A stretch of DNA of 64,000 nt, from positions 20,951-84,950 of the forward strand of contig JAMLIM010000005.1 in assembly GCA_023954175.1 (NCBI GenBank), read 5' to 3'. The notes under the pieces were generated by a model. The model did not search any database and had not been told where the DNA came from. It saw only the letters and a list, made by a program, of their open reading frames with translations. Each line of letters begins with the position of its first letter. Positions within the stretch are counted from its first letter, which is position 1. Positions 42,790 to 52,124 of the stretch are shown piece by piece. Source of the DNA: Rhizobacter sp. (GTDB taxonomy: Bacteria; Pseudomonadota; Gammaproteobacteria; Burkholderiales; Burkholderiaceae_C). Both the position numbers and the translations under genes were made by a program.

Positions 42790-43094
42790 AGCAGATCGAA
42801 GTCACGATCATGGGCCAGAGCTATGTGCTCGGCTGCCCGGAAGGCGGCGAGCGCTCGCTGCTCGCCGCGGTGAGCCGGGTCGACGAGGAGATGAGCGCGA
42901 TCCGCGACGCCGGGCGCGTCAAGGCGCGCGAGCGCATCGCGGTGCTCGCGGCGCTCAATCTTGCATACGCGCTCGCCGAACGCCCGGCCGCGGCGGGGAC
43001 AGCGGACACCACGGCGGACGGCCATCAAGTGGACATTGCCGCGCTCGTGCAGCGCATCGATCAGGCGCTCGGCGCCGACGGTCAGTTGCTCTGA
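42786..43094 (+). CDS. zapA: Cell division protein ZapA
   Basis: 102-residue FtsZ-bundling protein. The N-terminal IEVTIMGQSYVLGCPEGGER and the helix starting LLAAVSRVDEEMSAIRDAG match the family. Start is a GTG at 42786 coupled to the preceding gene. 6S RNA follows, the conserved arrangement in beta- and gammaproteobacteria. Confidence 0.93.
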   Translation: MKQIEVTIMGQSYVLGCPEGGERSLLAAVSRVDEEMSAIRDAGRVKARERIAVLAALNLAYALAERPAAAGTADTTADGHQVDIAALVQRIDQALGADGQLL

Positions 43095-43154
43095 AAAGCA
43101 CACGTGTCGAGGTGTGTTATCGCGCCCTCATCGAGCCTCTTGCGACGTAGAATG

Positions 43155-43340
43155 AATCTGTCCGTTGCGCTCGCGGGAGTTTTATATTTCCTTGAACCGA
43201 TGCTCTTGCCGAGCTAGGGCTTGGAACATCATCCGGCAGGCGTGAACGTCTCGCGTCAGATGATCCCAATGCCGGATTGACCTCGCCCACCTGGACCCTG
43301 GGTTCAGGAATGCGGCTCCCGGTTCGCGACGGACACCCCC
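43155..43340 (+). ncRNA. ssrS: 6S RNA (ssrS)
   Basis: Regulatory RNA that binds the sigma-70 RNA polymerase holoenzyme. The ends pair: TGTCCGTTGCG at 43159-43169 with CGCGACGGACA at 43325-43335 (one G-U pair). The internal CCTTGAACCGATGCTC and CACCTGGACCCTGGGTTCAG segments are placed as in known 6S RNAs. It lies directly downstream of zapA, as is usual. A TAGAAT (43148-43153) could be its -10. The exact ends are estimates. Confidence 0.8.
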
Positions 43341-43350
43341 ACCTCCCCGC

Positions 43351-43385
43351 TTTGCACGATCTCGCACGCTCTCGCACGTTCTCGC

Positions 43386-43390
<5 letters not shown>
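43351..43390. repeat. Four 10-bp direct repeats up to the EVE gene start
   Basis: Four consecutive 10-base units of the form CTCGCACGNT (first unit TTTGCACGAT, last CTCGCATGAC) run in perfect phase. The last unit contains the ATG of the EVE-domain gene, and no ribosome-binding site is visible in front of it. Confidence 0.75.
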
Positions 43391-43868
<478 letters not shown>

Positions 43869-43897
43869 GCGTTGCGCCGCAATGCGCGCTGCGTTGC

Positions 43898-44944
43898 TCA
43901 GTCGGACTCGAAGCGGATGCTCGCCAGCGTGACGTGATTGCCGCCGCGGCGCCGCGCTTCGGCAAGCGCCGTGGCGGAGGCTCGAACGAGTTCTTCCTGG
44001 CTCAGCGCGGTGTGCGGGAAGCTCGACACACCCATCGAAACCGTGAAGCCGATCTCCTGCCCGTCGAGCATCACGATCTGCGTTGCGCACTGGCGGCGCA
44101 GGCCTTCCATGCGCGAGTGCGCAGTGGCCAGCCCGACACCCGACAGCAGCACGGCGAAGTGATCGTCGTCGATGCGGCACGACGCGTCCATCGCCCGCGT
44201 ATTGCTGCGCAGCAGCCCGCCAAGCGCCTCGAGCACGCGCAACCGCGCGGCGGACCCGAGCGCCAGCGCCTTCGCCGAGAGCGGGTCGAGCGTGATCGAC
44301 ACGAGCGCGAATTCGCGGTGCTCGCGCGACGAGAGATCCACTTCGCGCCGCAACTGGTCCTCGAAGTGGACCCGCTGGTACAGCCCGGTTTCGGCATCAC
44401 GCAGGTTGCCGTCGAGCGTCTCGCGCCGCTGGGCTTCGCCTTCGCGTTGTTGCGTCTCGATCTGCTGCAGCGCGCGCTGCAACTGGGCGTCCTTCTGACG
44501 CGCTGCGGTCAGTTCGGTCCAGATGCACAGCAGGCAGCGCGGCGCGCCGCCATCCGAGGGCGCGAGCACACTGCGATAGACGCTGAACTCGCGCCGCTGA
44601 CCGTCGCGCTCGATGCGGTGTTCGCTCTGCTGGAAGCCGGGCTGCGCCGCCGCCGATTGATCGGCTGCACGCAACGCCGTCCACTGGCCCGCTTCCATCA
44701 TGTCTGCATCGGACAAGCCGACGACCTGCTGCGCGGGGCGGCCGAGCAATTCGGCCATGCGCGCATTGACGTGAAGGTAGCGCCCGGTCGCAATCTCCTT
44801 CACCGCGAGCAGGGCGTCGGCGTGGTCGATGAAGCCCAGCAGGGCATCGCGCATCGCCGCCGCGGTGAACCCGGACGCATCCGCAATCGATCCGCCGCCC
44901 CCCCCGGGCGATCCGGAACTTGCAGAGGTTTCCGATGGACTCAT
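43898..44944 (-). CDS. PAS domain protein with degenerate GGDEF domain
   Basis: 348 residues: a short Ser/Gly-rich start, a PAS sensor domain (about 32-145), a Gln/Arg-rich coiled-coil linker (148-178), and a GGDEF fold (182-345). The catalytic GG[DE]EF sequence is replaced by DDDHF (residues 259-263) and the terminal ALYxAK motif is also degraded (ALAEARRRGGN), so diguanylate cyclase activity is unlikely. It may bind c-di-GMP or GTP, or act through protein contacts. ATG 44944 was chosen; the gene is divergent from the flavoprotein gene. Confidence 0.87.
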   Translation of the reverse strand: MSPSETSASSGSPGGGGGSIADASGFTAAAMRDALLGFIDHADALLAVKEIATGRYLHVNARMAELLGRPAQQVVGLSDADMMEAGQWTALRAADQSAAAQPGFQQSEHRIERDGQRREFSVYRSVLAPSDGGAPRCLLCIWTELTAARQKDAQLQRALQQIETQQREGEAQRRETLDGNLRDAETGLYQRVHFEDQLRREVDLSSREHREFALVSITLDPLSAKALALGSAARLRVLEALGGLLRSNTRAMDASCRIDDDHFAVLLSGVGLATAHSRMEGLRRQCATQIVMLDGQEIGFTVSMGVSSFPHTALSQEELVRASATALAEARRRGGNHVTLASIRFESD

Positions 44945-45281
44945 GACGATCTCTTCCTTGGCACCGCAGTACTGCCCGGCTGGCCGTTCAAAGGCCAAGG
45001 CTTCGCACACGGGCGGCGAAGCACAAACCCGATCTTGGCCGGGCGGTCGCAACAATACAAGCGCGTCCTCCAAGCAAGGGATACCCTCTCCCTAAGTTGA
45101 TGATACCGGCCGCTCCGGAACCACCGCATGGGCAATTTCCACAGTCGAAGCGTCGATGAAGCGCTGAGCAGCACACCACGCGCACCACGCCAACGACAGC
45201 AGAGATCGCCCGTGCGTCGGCCGGCGCGCAGTGCCCGCGCAGCTGAAGCGTCTCGGCCGCTCCTTGCGCGGACGGCATTGC
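44945..45281. other. 337-bp divergent intergenic region
   Basis: Region between the PAS/GGDEF gene (minus) and the flavoprotein gene (plus). I see no gene or RNA. A seven-base inverted repeat GCTTCGC/GCGAAGC with a nine-base gap lies at 45000-45022, in the leader of the minus-strand gene. Promoters must lie here but none stands out. Confidence 0.5.
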
Positions 45282-46499
45282 ATGGCGACTGAATTCGACG
45301 TCGCGATCATCGGCGCAGGTGCCGCCGGCCTGATGTGCGCCGGCCTCGCCGCGCAGCGCGGGCTGCGGGTGCTCCTGATCGACCATGCGGAGCGCGTTGC
45401 CGAGAAGATCCGCATCTCCGGCGGCGGGCGTTGCAACTTCACGAACCGCGACACGGCGCCCGGCAACTTCCTGTCCGACAACCCCGCCTTCTGCCGCTCG
45501 GCGCTCGCGCGCTACACGCCGCGGGACTTCATCGATCTGCTGCAGCGCCACGGCATCGCCTGGCACGAGAAGCACAAAGGGCAACTGTTCTGCGACGACG
45601 GCAGTGAGCAGGTCATCGCGATGCTGCTGCGCGAATGCGACGCCGCAGCGGTCGTGCGCTGGCAGCCCTGCGCGGTGCATGCGGTACGCCAATGCGACCG
45701 CGGCATGGAGCTCGACACACAGCGCGGCGCCGTACGCGCGAGTTCACTGGTCGTCGCCACCGGCGGGCTTTCGATTCCACAGCTCGGTGCGAGCGACTTC
45801 GGCTATCGCCTGGCACGTCAGTTCGGTCACGCCATCGTCGAACCGAGGCCGGCGCTCGTGCCGCTGCGCTTCGACCCGGCCGAGTGGCAGCGCTTTGCTG
45901 CGCTTGCCGGCCTCTCCTGCGGGGTCGTCATCGAAGCCGGGGACAAGCCGCGCTGCGCCTTCGCCGAAGACCTGTTGTTCACCCATCGCGGCCTGAGCGG
46001 CCCGGCGGTGCTGCAGGCGTCGAGCTACTGGCGTCAGGGCCAGTCCCTGCGCATCGCGCTGGGCGACCGCGAGACCATCCATTCGGCGCACCTGGCAGCC
46101 AAACGCACGTCGCGCCGCCAGCTGGGGTCGGAACTTGCGCAACTGCTGCCGCAGCGGCTTGCGGACGCGTGGCTGCAGGTGCAGGACCTGGATGCCCGGC
46201 GGGCGATGCCCGAAGTGCGCGACAAGGACATCTCGCGCCTCGCCGAGAGCCTGGCGCGCTGGGAGCTGACGCCCTCCGGCAGCGAAGGCTGGCGCAAGGC
46301 CGAAGTCACCGCCGGCGGCGTCGACACGCGCGAACTCAGCTCGCAGACCATGCAAAGCAGCCGCATTCCTGGCCTGTACTTCATCGGCGAGGTGGTCGAT
46401 GTGGCGGGCTGGCTCGGCGGCTACAACTTCCAGTGGGCCTGGGCGAGCGCCGCGGCGTGCGCCCGGGCGATCGAGCGCCGGGAGGTGTCCGCGCGATGA
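45282..46499 (+). CDS. HI0933/BaiN-like FAD-dependent oxidoreductase
   Basis: 405-residue two-dinucleotide-binding flavoprotein. The N-terminal VAIIGAGAAGLMCAGLAA binds FAD, with KIRISGGGRCNFTNRD following, and the C-terminal GLYFIGEVVDVAGWLGGYNF closes the FAD site. The family includes bile-acid-related BaiN and the E. coli YhiN group; substrate is unknown. ATG 45282 gives MATEFDVAIIGAG. Its stop lies 192 bases before rpsU. Confidence 0.9.
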   Translation: MATEFDVAIIGAGAAGLMCAGLAAQRGLRVLLIDHAERVAEKIRISGGGRCNFTNRDTAPGNFLSDNPAFCRSALARYTPRDFIDLLQRHGIAWHEKHKGQLFCDDGSEQVIAMLLRECDAAAVVRWQPCAVHAVRQCDRGMELDTQRGAVRASSLVVATGGLSIPQLGASDFGYRLARQFGHAIVEPRPALVPLRFDPAEWQRFAALAGLSCGVVIEAGDKPRCAFAEDLLFTHRGLSGPAVLQASSYWRQGQSLRIALGDRETIHSAHLAAKRTSRRQLGSELAQLLPQRLADAWLQVQDLDARRAMPEVRDKDISRLAESLARWELTPSGSEGWRKAEVTAGGVDTRELSSQTMQSSRIPGLYFIGEVVDVAGWLGGYNFQWAWASAAACARAIERREVSAR

Positions 46500-46525
46500 C
46501 TTGGCGTCCCCTTCAGCGGTCGATC

Positions 46526-46554
46526 TGGCAGGCCCCGGTCGGGCGAGCTATAAT
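46526..46554 (+). promoter_or_regulatory. Probable rpsU promoter
   Basis: A perfect TATAAT at 46549-46554 with a weak TGGCAG (46526-46531) 17 bases upstream, 138 bases before the rpsU ATG. TATAAT is rare in this DNA, which strengthens the call. Confidence 0.55.
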
Positions 46555-46691
46555 TGAACGCTTTGCTGCAGCCAACGGCGCGCGCGGGCGCGTTTCATCC
46601 TCGGCCGCAACAGGCCGGGATGGTTCGAAGCAGACCGGCTGAAGCGGTCCGGTCGCAGCAAGCGTTGCACAACTTTCAGACTGATCACTCA

Positions 46692-46904
46692 ATGACTACT
46701 GTTCGCGTCAAGGAAAACGAGCCGTTCGACGTCGCCCTGCGCCGTTTCAAGCGCACGATCGAGAAGCTGGGCCTGCTGACGGACCTGCGGGCCCGCGAGT
46801 TCTACGAAAAGCCCACCGCCGAGCGCAAGCGCAAGAAGGCTGCCGCGGTGAAGCGCCATTTCAAGCGCATCCGCAGCATGCAGTTGCCCAAGCGCATGTA
46901 CTGA
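46692..46904 (+). CDS. rpsU: Small ribosomal subunit protein bS21
   Basis: 70-residue basic protein that helps initiation on the 30S subunit. The N-terminal [20 protein letters not shown] and the Lys/Arg-rich C-terminal half are canonical. It has its own promoter candidate, a leader of about 130 bases, and a terminator following. The usual neighbour yqeY comes next, but dnaG and rpoD do not follow in this window. Confidence 0.98.
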   Translation: MTTVRVKENEPFDVALRRFKRTIEKLGLLTDLRAREFYEKPTAERKRKKAAAVKRHFKRIRSMQLPKRMY

Positions 46905-46987
46905 AGGGCAGCCGACGCCGCCTGGTGCCACCGGCATTGCGGCGTCCCCGGGATAGGCTGGCCCGTGTGGCCAGCCCGCCGCCACCG

Positions 46988-47020
46988 AAGCCCGCGACGG
47001 CATGCCTCGCGGGCTTTCGT
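46988..47020 (+). terminator. Rho-independent terminator after rpsU
   Basis: AAGCCCGCGA (46988-46997) pairs with TCGCGGGCTT (47007-47016) around a nine-base loop, followed by TCGTGTTTCTT. A second perfect inverted repeat, GGCTGGCC/GGCCAGCC, lies just before it at 46956-46976. Confidence 0.75.
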
Positions 47021-47048
47021 GTTTCTTGAACGTCTCCCCCACACCGCC

Positions 47049-47510
47049 ATGAGCCTCAAGGACCGCATCACCGACGACATGAAGGCCGCGATGCGCGCGC
47101 GCGAAGCCGACCGCCTGCTCGCGATCCGCGGGCTGCTCGCCGCGATCAAGCAACGGGAGGTCGATGAACGCATCGAGCTCGACGACGCCGCCGTCACGGC
47201 GATCATCGACAAGCTGATCAAGCAGCGCAAGGATTCGATCGCACAGTTCGAAGCCGGCGGCCGCGCCGATCTGGTTGCCAAGGAGCGTGCCGAGCTGGGC
47301 GTCCTCGAGGCCTACCTTCCCGAGCGCATGGGCGCCGACGAGATCGCGCGTGAAGTCGCAGTGATCGCGGCCGCGCTCGGCGCTGAACTGGCGCGCCCGC
47401 TCGCTCCCGCCGACATGGGCCGCCTGATGGCGGCGGCAAAGCGCCATTTCGCCGGCAAGGCGGACATGGGCAGCGTGTCGGCCGCCGTGAAGGGGGTGCT
47501 CTCCGCGTAG
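47049..47510 (+). CDS. YqeY/GatB-like domain protein
   Basis: 153-residue helical protein (MSLKDRITDDMKAAMRAREA, LLAAIKQREVDERIELDD, ELGVLEAYLPERM) of the YqeY family, related to the tRNA-binding tail of GatB amidotransferase. Its role is not settled. It follows rpsU as in many bacteria and is separated from it by a terminator. ATG 47049 was chosen. Confidence 0.93.
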   Translation: MSLKDRITDDMKAAMRAREADRLLAIRGLLAAIKQREVDERIELDDAAVTAIIDKLIKQRKDSIAQFEAGGRADLVAKERAELGVLEAYLPERMGADEIAREVAVIAAALGAELARPLAPADMGRLMAAAKRHFAGKADMGSVSAAVKGVLSA

Positions 47511-47542
47511 CGGATCACCAACGGTCGCCAGAAGGAGTCGCC

Positions 47543-47896
47543 ATGACCGATCACGACACCCACTACCTGCGCCGCCTCAGCTCCGAACTGAGCGTCGCGG
47601 CGCAACTCGATGCCGAGGCGATGGCCTGGGTCGCGCAGCGGGGATTTCGCAGCGTGATCAACAACCGCCCGGATTTCGAAGCGGGCCCGGAGCAGCCGAC
47701 GAACGCCGACATCCAGGCCGCAGCGACCGCAGCCGGCCTCGCGTACGCCTACCTGCCCGTGGCACCGGCGTATCAGAGCCCGCAGGAAGCGGCGCGCATG
47801 GCCGAGCTCGTCGCAAGCCTGCCCAAGCCGATCCTCGCGTTCTGCCGCTCCGGCACGCGATCGGGCAAGCTGTACCTCGCAAGCCAGCAACGCTGA
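47543..47896 (+). CDS. DUF442/TIGR01244-type phosphatase or sulfurtransferase domain protein
   Basis: 117-residue small protein with a tyrosine-phosphatase-like loop FCRSGTRSG (Cys-X5-Arg) near residue 100, preceded by a conserved GFRSVINNRPDFE strand-loop and a GLAYAYLPV block. The family is often fused to sulfide-metabolising flavoproteins or lactamase-like proteins; this one stands alone. Whether it is a phosphatase or a sulfur transferase cannot be told. It is 32 bases after yqeY. Confidence 0.85.
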   Translation: MTDHDTHYLRRLSSELSVAAQLDAEAMAWVAQRGFRSVINNRPDFEAGPEQPTNADIQAAATAAGLAYAYLPVAPAYQSPQEAARMAELVASLPKPILAFCRSGTRSGKLYLASQQR

Positions 47897-47932
47897 ACGC
47901 GGGCGCGCGCCCGGTGCGGCTTGACGCTGACG

Positions 47933-48733
47933 CTACGCGCGTTCGATCCGGGCGTAGGCCGAGTGGTTGTGTATCGACTCGAAATTCTCGACTTCGACGC
48001 TGTAGCGGCCGAGGCGCACGTCGGCGTTCAGGCGCAACGCCACGTCGCGCACGAGGTCCTCGACGAACTTCGGATTCTCGTAGGCGCGTTCGGTCACCCA
48101 CTTCTCGTCAGCGCGCTTGAGCATCGGCCAGATCTCGCACGACGCGCTGTCCTCGGCGAAGCGCACGAGCTCGGTCCACGCCACGTCCTGCAGGAGCTCG
48201 ACGCGGATCGTCACGTTCGATCGCTGGTTGTGCGCGCCGTAGTCCGAGACCTCCTTCGAGCACGGACACAGGCTCTTGATCGGCACGACAACCTCGGCCC
48301 AGATCGTCGACGCGGCGGCTCCGACCTCGGCGATCCAGCGGCCCTGGTATTCGAGCAGGCTTTCGACACCGGACACCGGTGCGCGCTTGCGCACAAAGAA
48401 CGGAAAGCATGCCTCGATGCGACCCTGCGTCGCGTGCAGGCGTTCGAGCATCTGGGCGCCGGCCCGGCGCAGACCCGCAGCGTCGAGCGGGCCTTCGAGC
48501 GCATCGAGCCAGGCGACGAAGCGCGACATGTGCGTGCCCTTTTGCTCGGCCGGGAGGGCGACGTCGAGCGACCAGCGCGCCACCGTCGGCTGCGCCACCG
48601 CCCCGATGCGCAACTGCAGCGGATAGCGCACGCGCTTGATGCCCACCTGCTGGATCACCAGATGGCGCTCGTCGCGCCCGCTCTGGGTGTCCGGTAGGTG
48701 CAGCGCTTCTGATTGGTGACTCATGGATTTCAT
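47933..48733 (-). CDS. folE2: GTP cyclohydrolase FolE2 (type IB)
   Basis: Makes dihydroneopterin triphosphate for folate or queuosine precursors, using a metal-flexible T-fold enzyme instead of zinc FolE. 266 residues; the active-site block [19 protein letters not shown] and the C-terminal [15 protein letters not shown] are diagnostic. FolE2 genes are often Zur-controlled, but I see no Zur box in the 119 bases upstream. GAGGGTC before ATG 48733 supports that start; an ATG three codons later is possible. Confidence 0.95.
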   Translation of the reverse strand: MKSMSHQSEALHLPDTQSGRDERHLVIQQVGIKRVRYPLQLRIGAVAQPTVARWSLDVALPAEQKGTHMSRFVAWLDALEGPLDAAGLRRAGAQMLERLHATQGRIEACFPFFVRKRAPVSGVESLLEYQGRWIAEVGAAASTIWAEVVVPIKSLCPCSKEVSDYGAHNQRSNVTIRVELLQDVAWTELVRFAEDSASCEIWPMLKRADEKWVTERAYENPKFVEDLVRDVALRLNADVRLGRYSVEVENFESIHNHSAYARIERA

Positions 48734-48852
48734 CGGGGACCCTCAGGTCGCGACCCGGCCCTCGGGCCGGCGACTACCTGCAAATGCAGCGCTCGAGGAT
48801 GACAGCAAACCCGAAAGCGCGGCGCGCGCAAGAATGATTCTGCCGCGGCGTG

Positions 48853-50748
48853 TCAGGAATTGGCCGCCGGACGCACGAGTTGCGGCTTGACGGCGAAGCG
48901 CTGAAGGATCGAACGCTCGATGCCGGCCGCGTCCAGCCCGCACATCGCGAGCAGCTTGGCCGGGTCACCGTGCTCGACGAAGGCGTCGGGGAGGCCGAGC
49001 ACCAGCACCGGCGTGTCCAGGCCGGCGGCCTGCAGGGCCTCGATCACCGCGCTGCCGGCGCCCCCCATCTTGCTGCCTTCCTCGACCGTCACGATGGCGT
49101 CGTGCGTGCGCGCGAGCCGGGTGACGAGATCGACGTCGAGCGGCTTCACGAAGCGCATGTTCGCAACCGTGGCGTCGAGGCGCTCGCCCGCCACGAGCGC
49201 CGGATACAGCTGTGGCCCGAAGGCCAGGATCGCGATGCGCTGGCCGCGGCCGGAAGCCTCGCGCCGCAGCTCGCCCTTGCCGAAGGGCAGTTCGGCGAGG
49301 CCCGACTCCACCTGCGCACCGATGCCCGCGCCGCGCGGGTAGCGCACCGCCGTCGGATGGTCCTGCCGAAACGCCGTCGTCAGCAACTGGCGGCACTCGT
49401 TCTCGTCGGCCGGCGCCATGATGCTCATGTTCGGGATGCAGCGCAGGTAGGCGATGTCGTAGGCGCCCGCATGCGTCGGGCCGTCGGCGCCGACGATGCC
49501 GGAGCGGTCGAGCGCGAACACGACCGGCAGGTTCTGCAGCGCCACGTCGTGAATCAACTGATCGTAGGCGCGCTGAAGGAAGGTCGAATAGATCGCGACG
49601 ACCGGCTTCAGGCCTTCGCACGCAAGCCCGGCCGCGAACGTCACCGCGTGTTGCTCGGCGATGCCGACATCGTGGTAGCGCAGCGGGAAGCGTCGCTCGA
49701 ACTCGACCATGCCCGAGCCCTCGCGCATCGCCGGCGTGATGCCGATCAGGCGCTCGTCGGCCGCCGCCATGTCGCACAGCCAGTTGCCGAAGACCTGGGA
49801 GTAGGTCGGCTTGCCCGGCACCGCCTTGGCGAAGCCTTCGGCCGGGTCGAACTTGCCCGACGCGAAGTGGTAGCGCACCGGCTCGGCCTCGGCGAGCTTG
49901 TAGCCGTAGCCCTTCTTCGTCACGACGTGCAGGAACTGCGGGCCCTTGAGCTGGCGCAGGTTCTCGAGCGTCGGGATCAGGTCGTCCAGATCGTGGCCGT
50001 CGATCGGGCCGACGTAGTTGAAGCCGAACTCCTCGAAGATCGTGCCCGGCACGACCATGCCCTTGGCGTGCTCCTCGAAGCGTCGCGCGAGCTCGAACAG
50101 CGGCGGCGCGTTCTTCAGCACCGTCTTCGCGGTGTCGCGTGCGGCGGCGTAGAAGCGCCCCGACATCAGGCGCGCCAGGTGGCCGTTCAAGGCACCGACC
50201 GGCGGCGAGATCGACATGTCGTTGTCGTTCAGGATGACGAGCATGTCGGCGTGCGAGACGCCGGCGTTGTTGAGCGCCTCGAAGGCCATGCCGGCGCTCA
50301 TCGCGCCGTCGCCGATGATCGCCACCGCCGCGCGGTGCTCGCCCTTCAGGCGCGAGGCGACGGCCATGCCGAGCGCGGCCGAGATCGAAGTCGACGAGTG
50401 CGCGGTGCCGAAGGTGTCGTACTCGCTCTCCTCGCGGCGCGGAAAGCCGCCGATGCCGCCGAGCTGGCGCAGCGTCGACATCTGCTCGCGCCGACCGGTG
50501 AGGATCTTGTGCGGATAGGTCTGGTGGCCGACGTCCCACACCAGGCGGTCGTGCGGCGTGTCGTACACCGCATGCAGCGCGACGGTGAGCTCCACCGTGC
50601 CGAGGTTGGACGACAGGTGCCCGCCGGTCTGCGAAACGCTGTGCAGCAGGAAGTCGCGCAACTCGAACGCGAGCTGCTTGAGCTCGCTGCGTGACAGCCG
50701 GCGCACGTCGGCCGGGCTCTGGATCGTCTTCAGAAGGGCGTGTTTCAT
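48853..50748 (-). CDS. dxs: 1-deoxy-D-xylulose-5-phosphate synthase
   Basis: First, rate-limiting enzyme of the MEP isoprenoid route, joining pyruvate and glyceraldehyde 3-phosphate; 631 residues. The thiamine-diphosphate motif [18 protein letters not shown], the [17 protein letters not shown] segment, and the transketolase-type second domain ([18 protein letters not shown]) are complete. It lies 16 bases downstream of ispA, so ispA, dxs and xseB act as an isoprenoid gene group. Confidence 0.97.
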   Translation of the reverse strand: MKHALLKTIQSPADVRRLSRSELKQLAFELRDFLLHSVSQTGGHLSSNLGTVELTVALHAVYDTPHDRLVWDVGHQTYPHKILTGRREQMSTLRQLGGIGGFPRREESEYDTFGTAHSSTSISAALGMAVASRLKGEHRAAVAIIGDGAMSAGMAFEALNNAGVSHADMLVILNDNDMSISPPVGALNGHLARLMSGRFYAAARDTAKTVLKNAPPLFELARRFEEHAKGMVVPGTIFEEFGFNYVGPIDGHDLDDLIPTLENLRQLKGPQFLHVVTKKGYGYKLAEAEPVRYHFASGKFDPAEGFAKAVPGKPTYSQVFGNWLCDMAAADERLIGITPAMREGSGMVEFERRFPLRYHDVGIAEQHAVTFAAGLACEGLKPVVAIYSTFLQRAYDQLIHDVALQNLPVVFALDRSGIVGADGPTHAGAYDIAYLRCIPNMSIMAPADENECRQLLTTAFRQDHPTAVRYPRGAGIGAQVESGLAELPFGKGELRREASGRGQRIAILAFGPQLYPALVAGERLDATVANMRFVKPLDVDLVTRLARTHDAIVTVEEGSKMGGAGSAVIEALQAAGLDTPVLVLGLPDAFVEHGDPAKLLAMCGLDAAGIERSILQRFAVKPQLVRPAANS

Positions 50749-50764
50749 CGTGGGGATGTGATTC

Positions 50765-51652
50765 TTAGCTTTCGCGCTCGACGATCTTGTCGGCCAGCAG
50801 GCTCAGCCAGGCGGCCTGGGCAAGACCGCTGCGCGCGAGCGCGGCGAGTGCCGTGTCGCGCAGTTCGGCGGCGTGGCTGCGCGCGGCGTCGAGGCCGAGC
50901 ACCGTCACATAGGTCGGCTTGTTGTCGTTCGCATCCTTGCCCGCCGTCTTGCCGAGCGTCTCGGATTCCTGCGTCACGTCGAGGATGTCGTCGACCACCT
51001 GGAACGCCAGGCCGATGGCGTCGCCGTACTCGGACAGCGCCTGCCATGCCGCCGGTGTCGTCGTGCCGCAGGCCGCACCCATCAGCACGCTCGCCTGCAG
51101 CAGCGCGCCGGTCTTGCGATGGTGCATGTCGCGCAGCGTACGCTCGTCGAGCGGCTGGCCGATGCTGACGAGATCGATCGCCTGCCCGCCCGCCATGCCG
51201 GCGTGCCCTGCCGCACGCGCGAGCAACGCACACAAGCGCGCCTGCAAGGCCGGCGGCACGCCGGCTTCCGGCGTCAGCACCTCGAACGCGAGCGCCTGCA
51301 TCGCGTCGCCGGCGAGCATCGCCTGCGCCTGACCGTACTGCACGTGCACGGTCGGCTTGCCGCGACGCAGCACGTCGTTGTCCATGCACGGCATGTCGTC
51401 GTGCACGAGCGAATAGGCGTGGATCAGTTCGACCGCGCACGCCGCGCGCATCGCGGCGTCCTCGTTACCGTGCACCGCCTGCGCGGCGGCGAGCACGAGC
51501 AACGGACGCACGCGCTTGCCGCCGTCGAGCACGCCGTAGCGCATCGCCAGCCCAAGGCCGGCCGGCGCGTCGGTCGGCACCCAGCGCTCGAGCGCCAGTT
51601 CGACGGCCTCGAGTTCGGTGCGTGCCCAGACGTCGAAATCCGCCAACTTCAT
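50765..51652 (-). CDS. ispA: Polyprenyl (farnesyl) diphosphate synthase
   Basis: 295-residue all-helical prenyltransferase that condenses isopentenyl and allylic diphosphates. The first Asp-rich motif is DDMPCMDND (in [17 protein letters not shown]) and the second is DDILD in [21 protein letters not shown] is also conserved. It makes farnesyl diphosphate by family inference. The ATG at 51652 overlaps the xseB stop as ATGA. Confidence 0.96.
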   Translation of the reverse strand: MKLADFDVWARTELEAVELALERWVPTDAPAGLGLAMRYGVLDGGKRVRPLLVLAAAQAVHGNEDAAMRAACAVELIHAYSLVHDDMPCMDNDVLRRGKPTVHVQYGQAQAMLAGDAMQALAFEVLTPEAGVPPALQARLCALLARAAGHAGMAGGQAIDLVSIGQPLDERTLRDMHHRKTGALLQASVLMGAACGTTTPAAWQALSEYGDAIGLAFQVVDDILDVTQESETLGKTAGKDANDNKPTYVTVLGLDAARSHAAELRDTALAALARSGLAQAAWLSLLADKIVERES

Positions 51653-51900
51653 GCGTCGATCCAGGGCTTGAGCTGCCCGTCCTCGAGCACCTTGACCTGT
51701 GTCTCGACGGCGTCGAGCCGGCCACGGCAGAAGGCGAGCAACTCGGCGCCGCGACGATAGCTCTCGATCAGGCTGTCGAGCGGCATCTGCCCGCCTTCCA
51801 TCGCGCCCACCAGGCGCTCGAGCTCCGTCAGTGCGTCTTCGTAGTTCGCGGGCGAGGCAGGCGTTGGCGGATTCGACGCGGCGTGAGAGGTTTTGGCCAT
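51649..51900 (-). CDS. xseB: Exodeoxyribonuclease VII small subunit
   Basis: 83-residue coiled-coil subunit of exonuclease VII. The segment [20 protein letters not shown] with [12 protein letters not shown] is canonical; the Pro-rich N-terminal 18 residues are variable. It heads the ispA-dxs operon, as in E. coli. The 224 bases upstream, to the divergent Rieske gene, hold no gene. Confidence 0.95.
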   Translation of the reverse strand: MAKTSHAASNPPTPASPANYEDALTELERLVGAMEGGQMPLDSLIESYRRGAELLAFCRGRLDAVETQVKVLEDGQLKPWIDA

Positions 51901-52124
51901 CTTGCGGGATGAAACCCCGATTGTAGTCAGCCTGCCTGCGATCGGTGTCACGAACGGTGTCGCCCGGGCGACGCCTGCCGCGCGCTGGGTAGAATCGACC
52001 GCTCGACCCGAACCGTGGCGCCGCCCGCCGGCATCGCGGGTCCGGGTGTCTTGCCTCACTTCGCGCGCGACCCGGCCACCGCGGTGGCGCTTCGGCCTCA
52101 TCCACACGGGAGATCTGCGGGACC

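Noticed and set aside
48734-48852. Zur operator upstream of folE2
   Set aside because: No sequence resembling the GTTAT-n-ATAAC palindrome is present.
48850-50694. Long plus-strand open frame opposite dxs
   Set aside because: Antisense shadow of dxs; the minus-strand product is a full-length, motif-complete enzyme.
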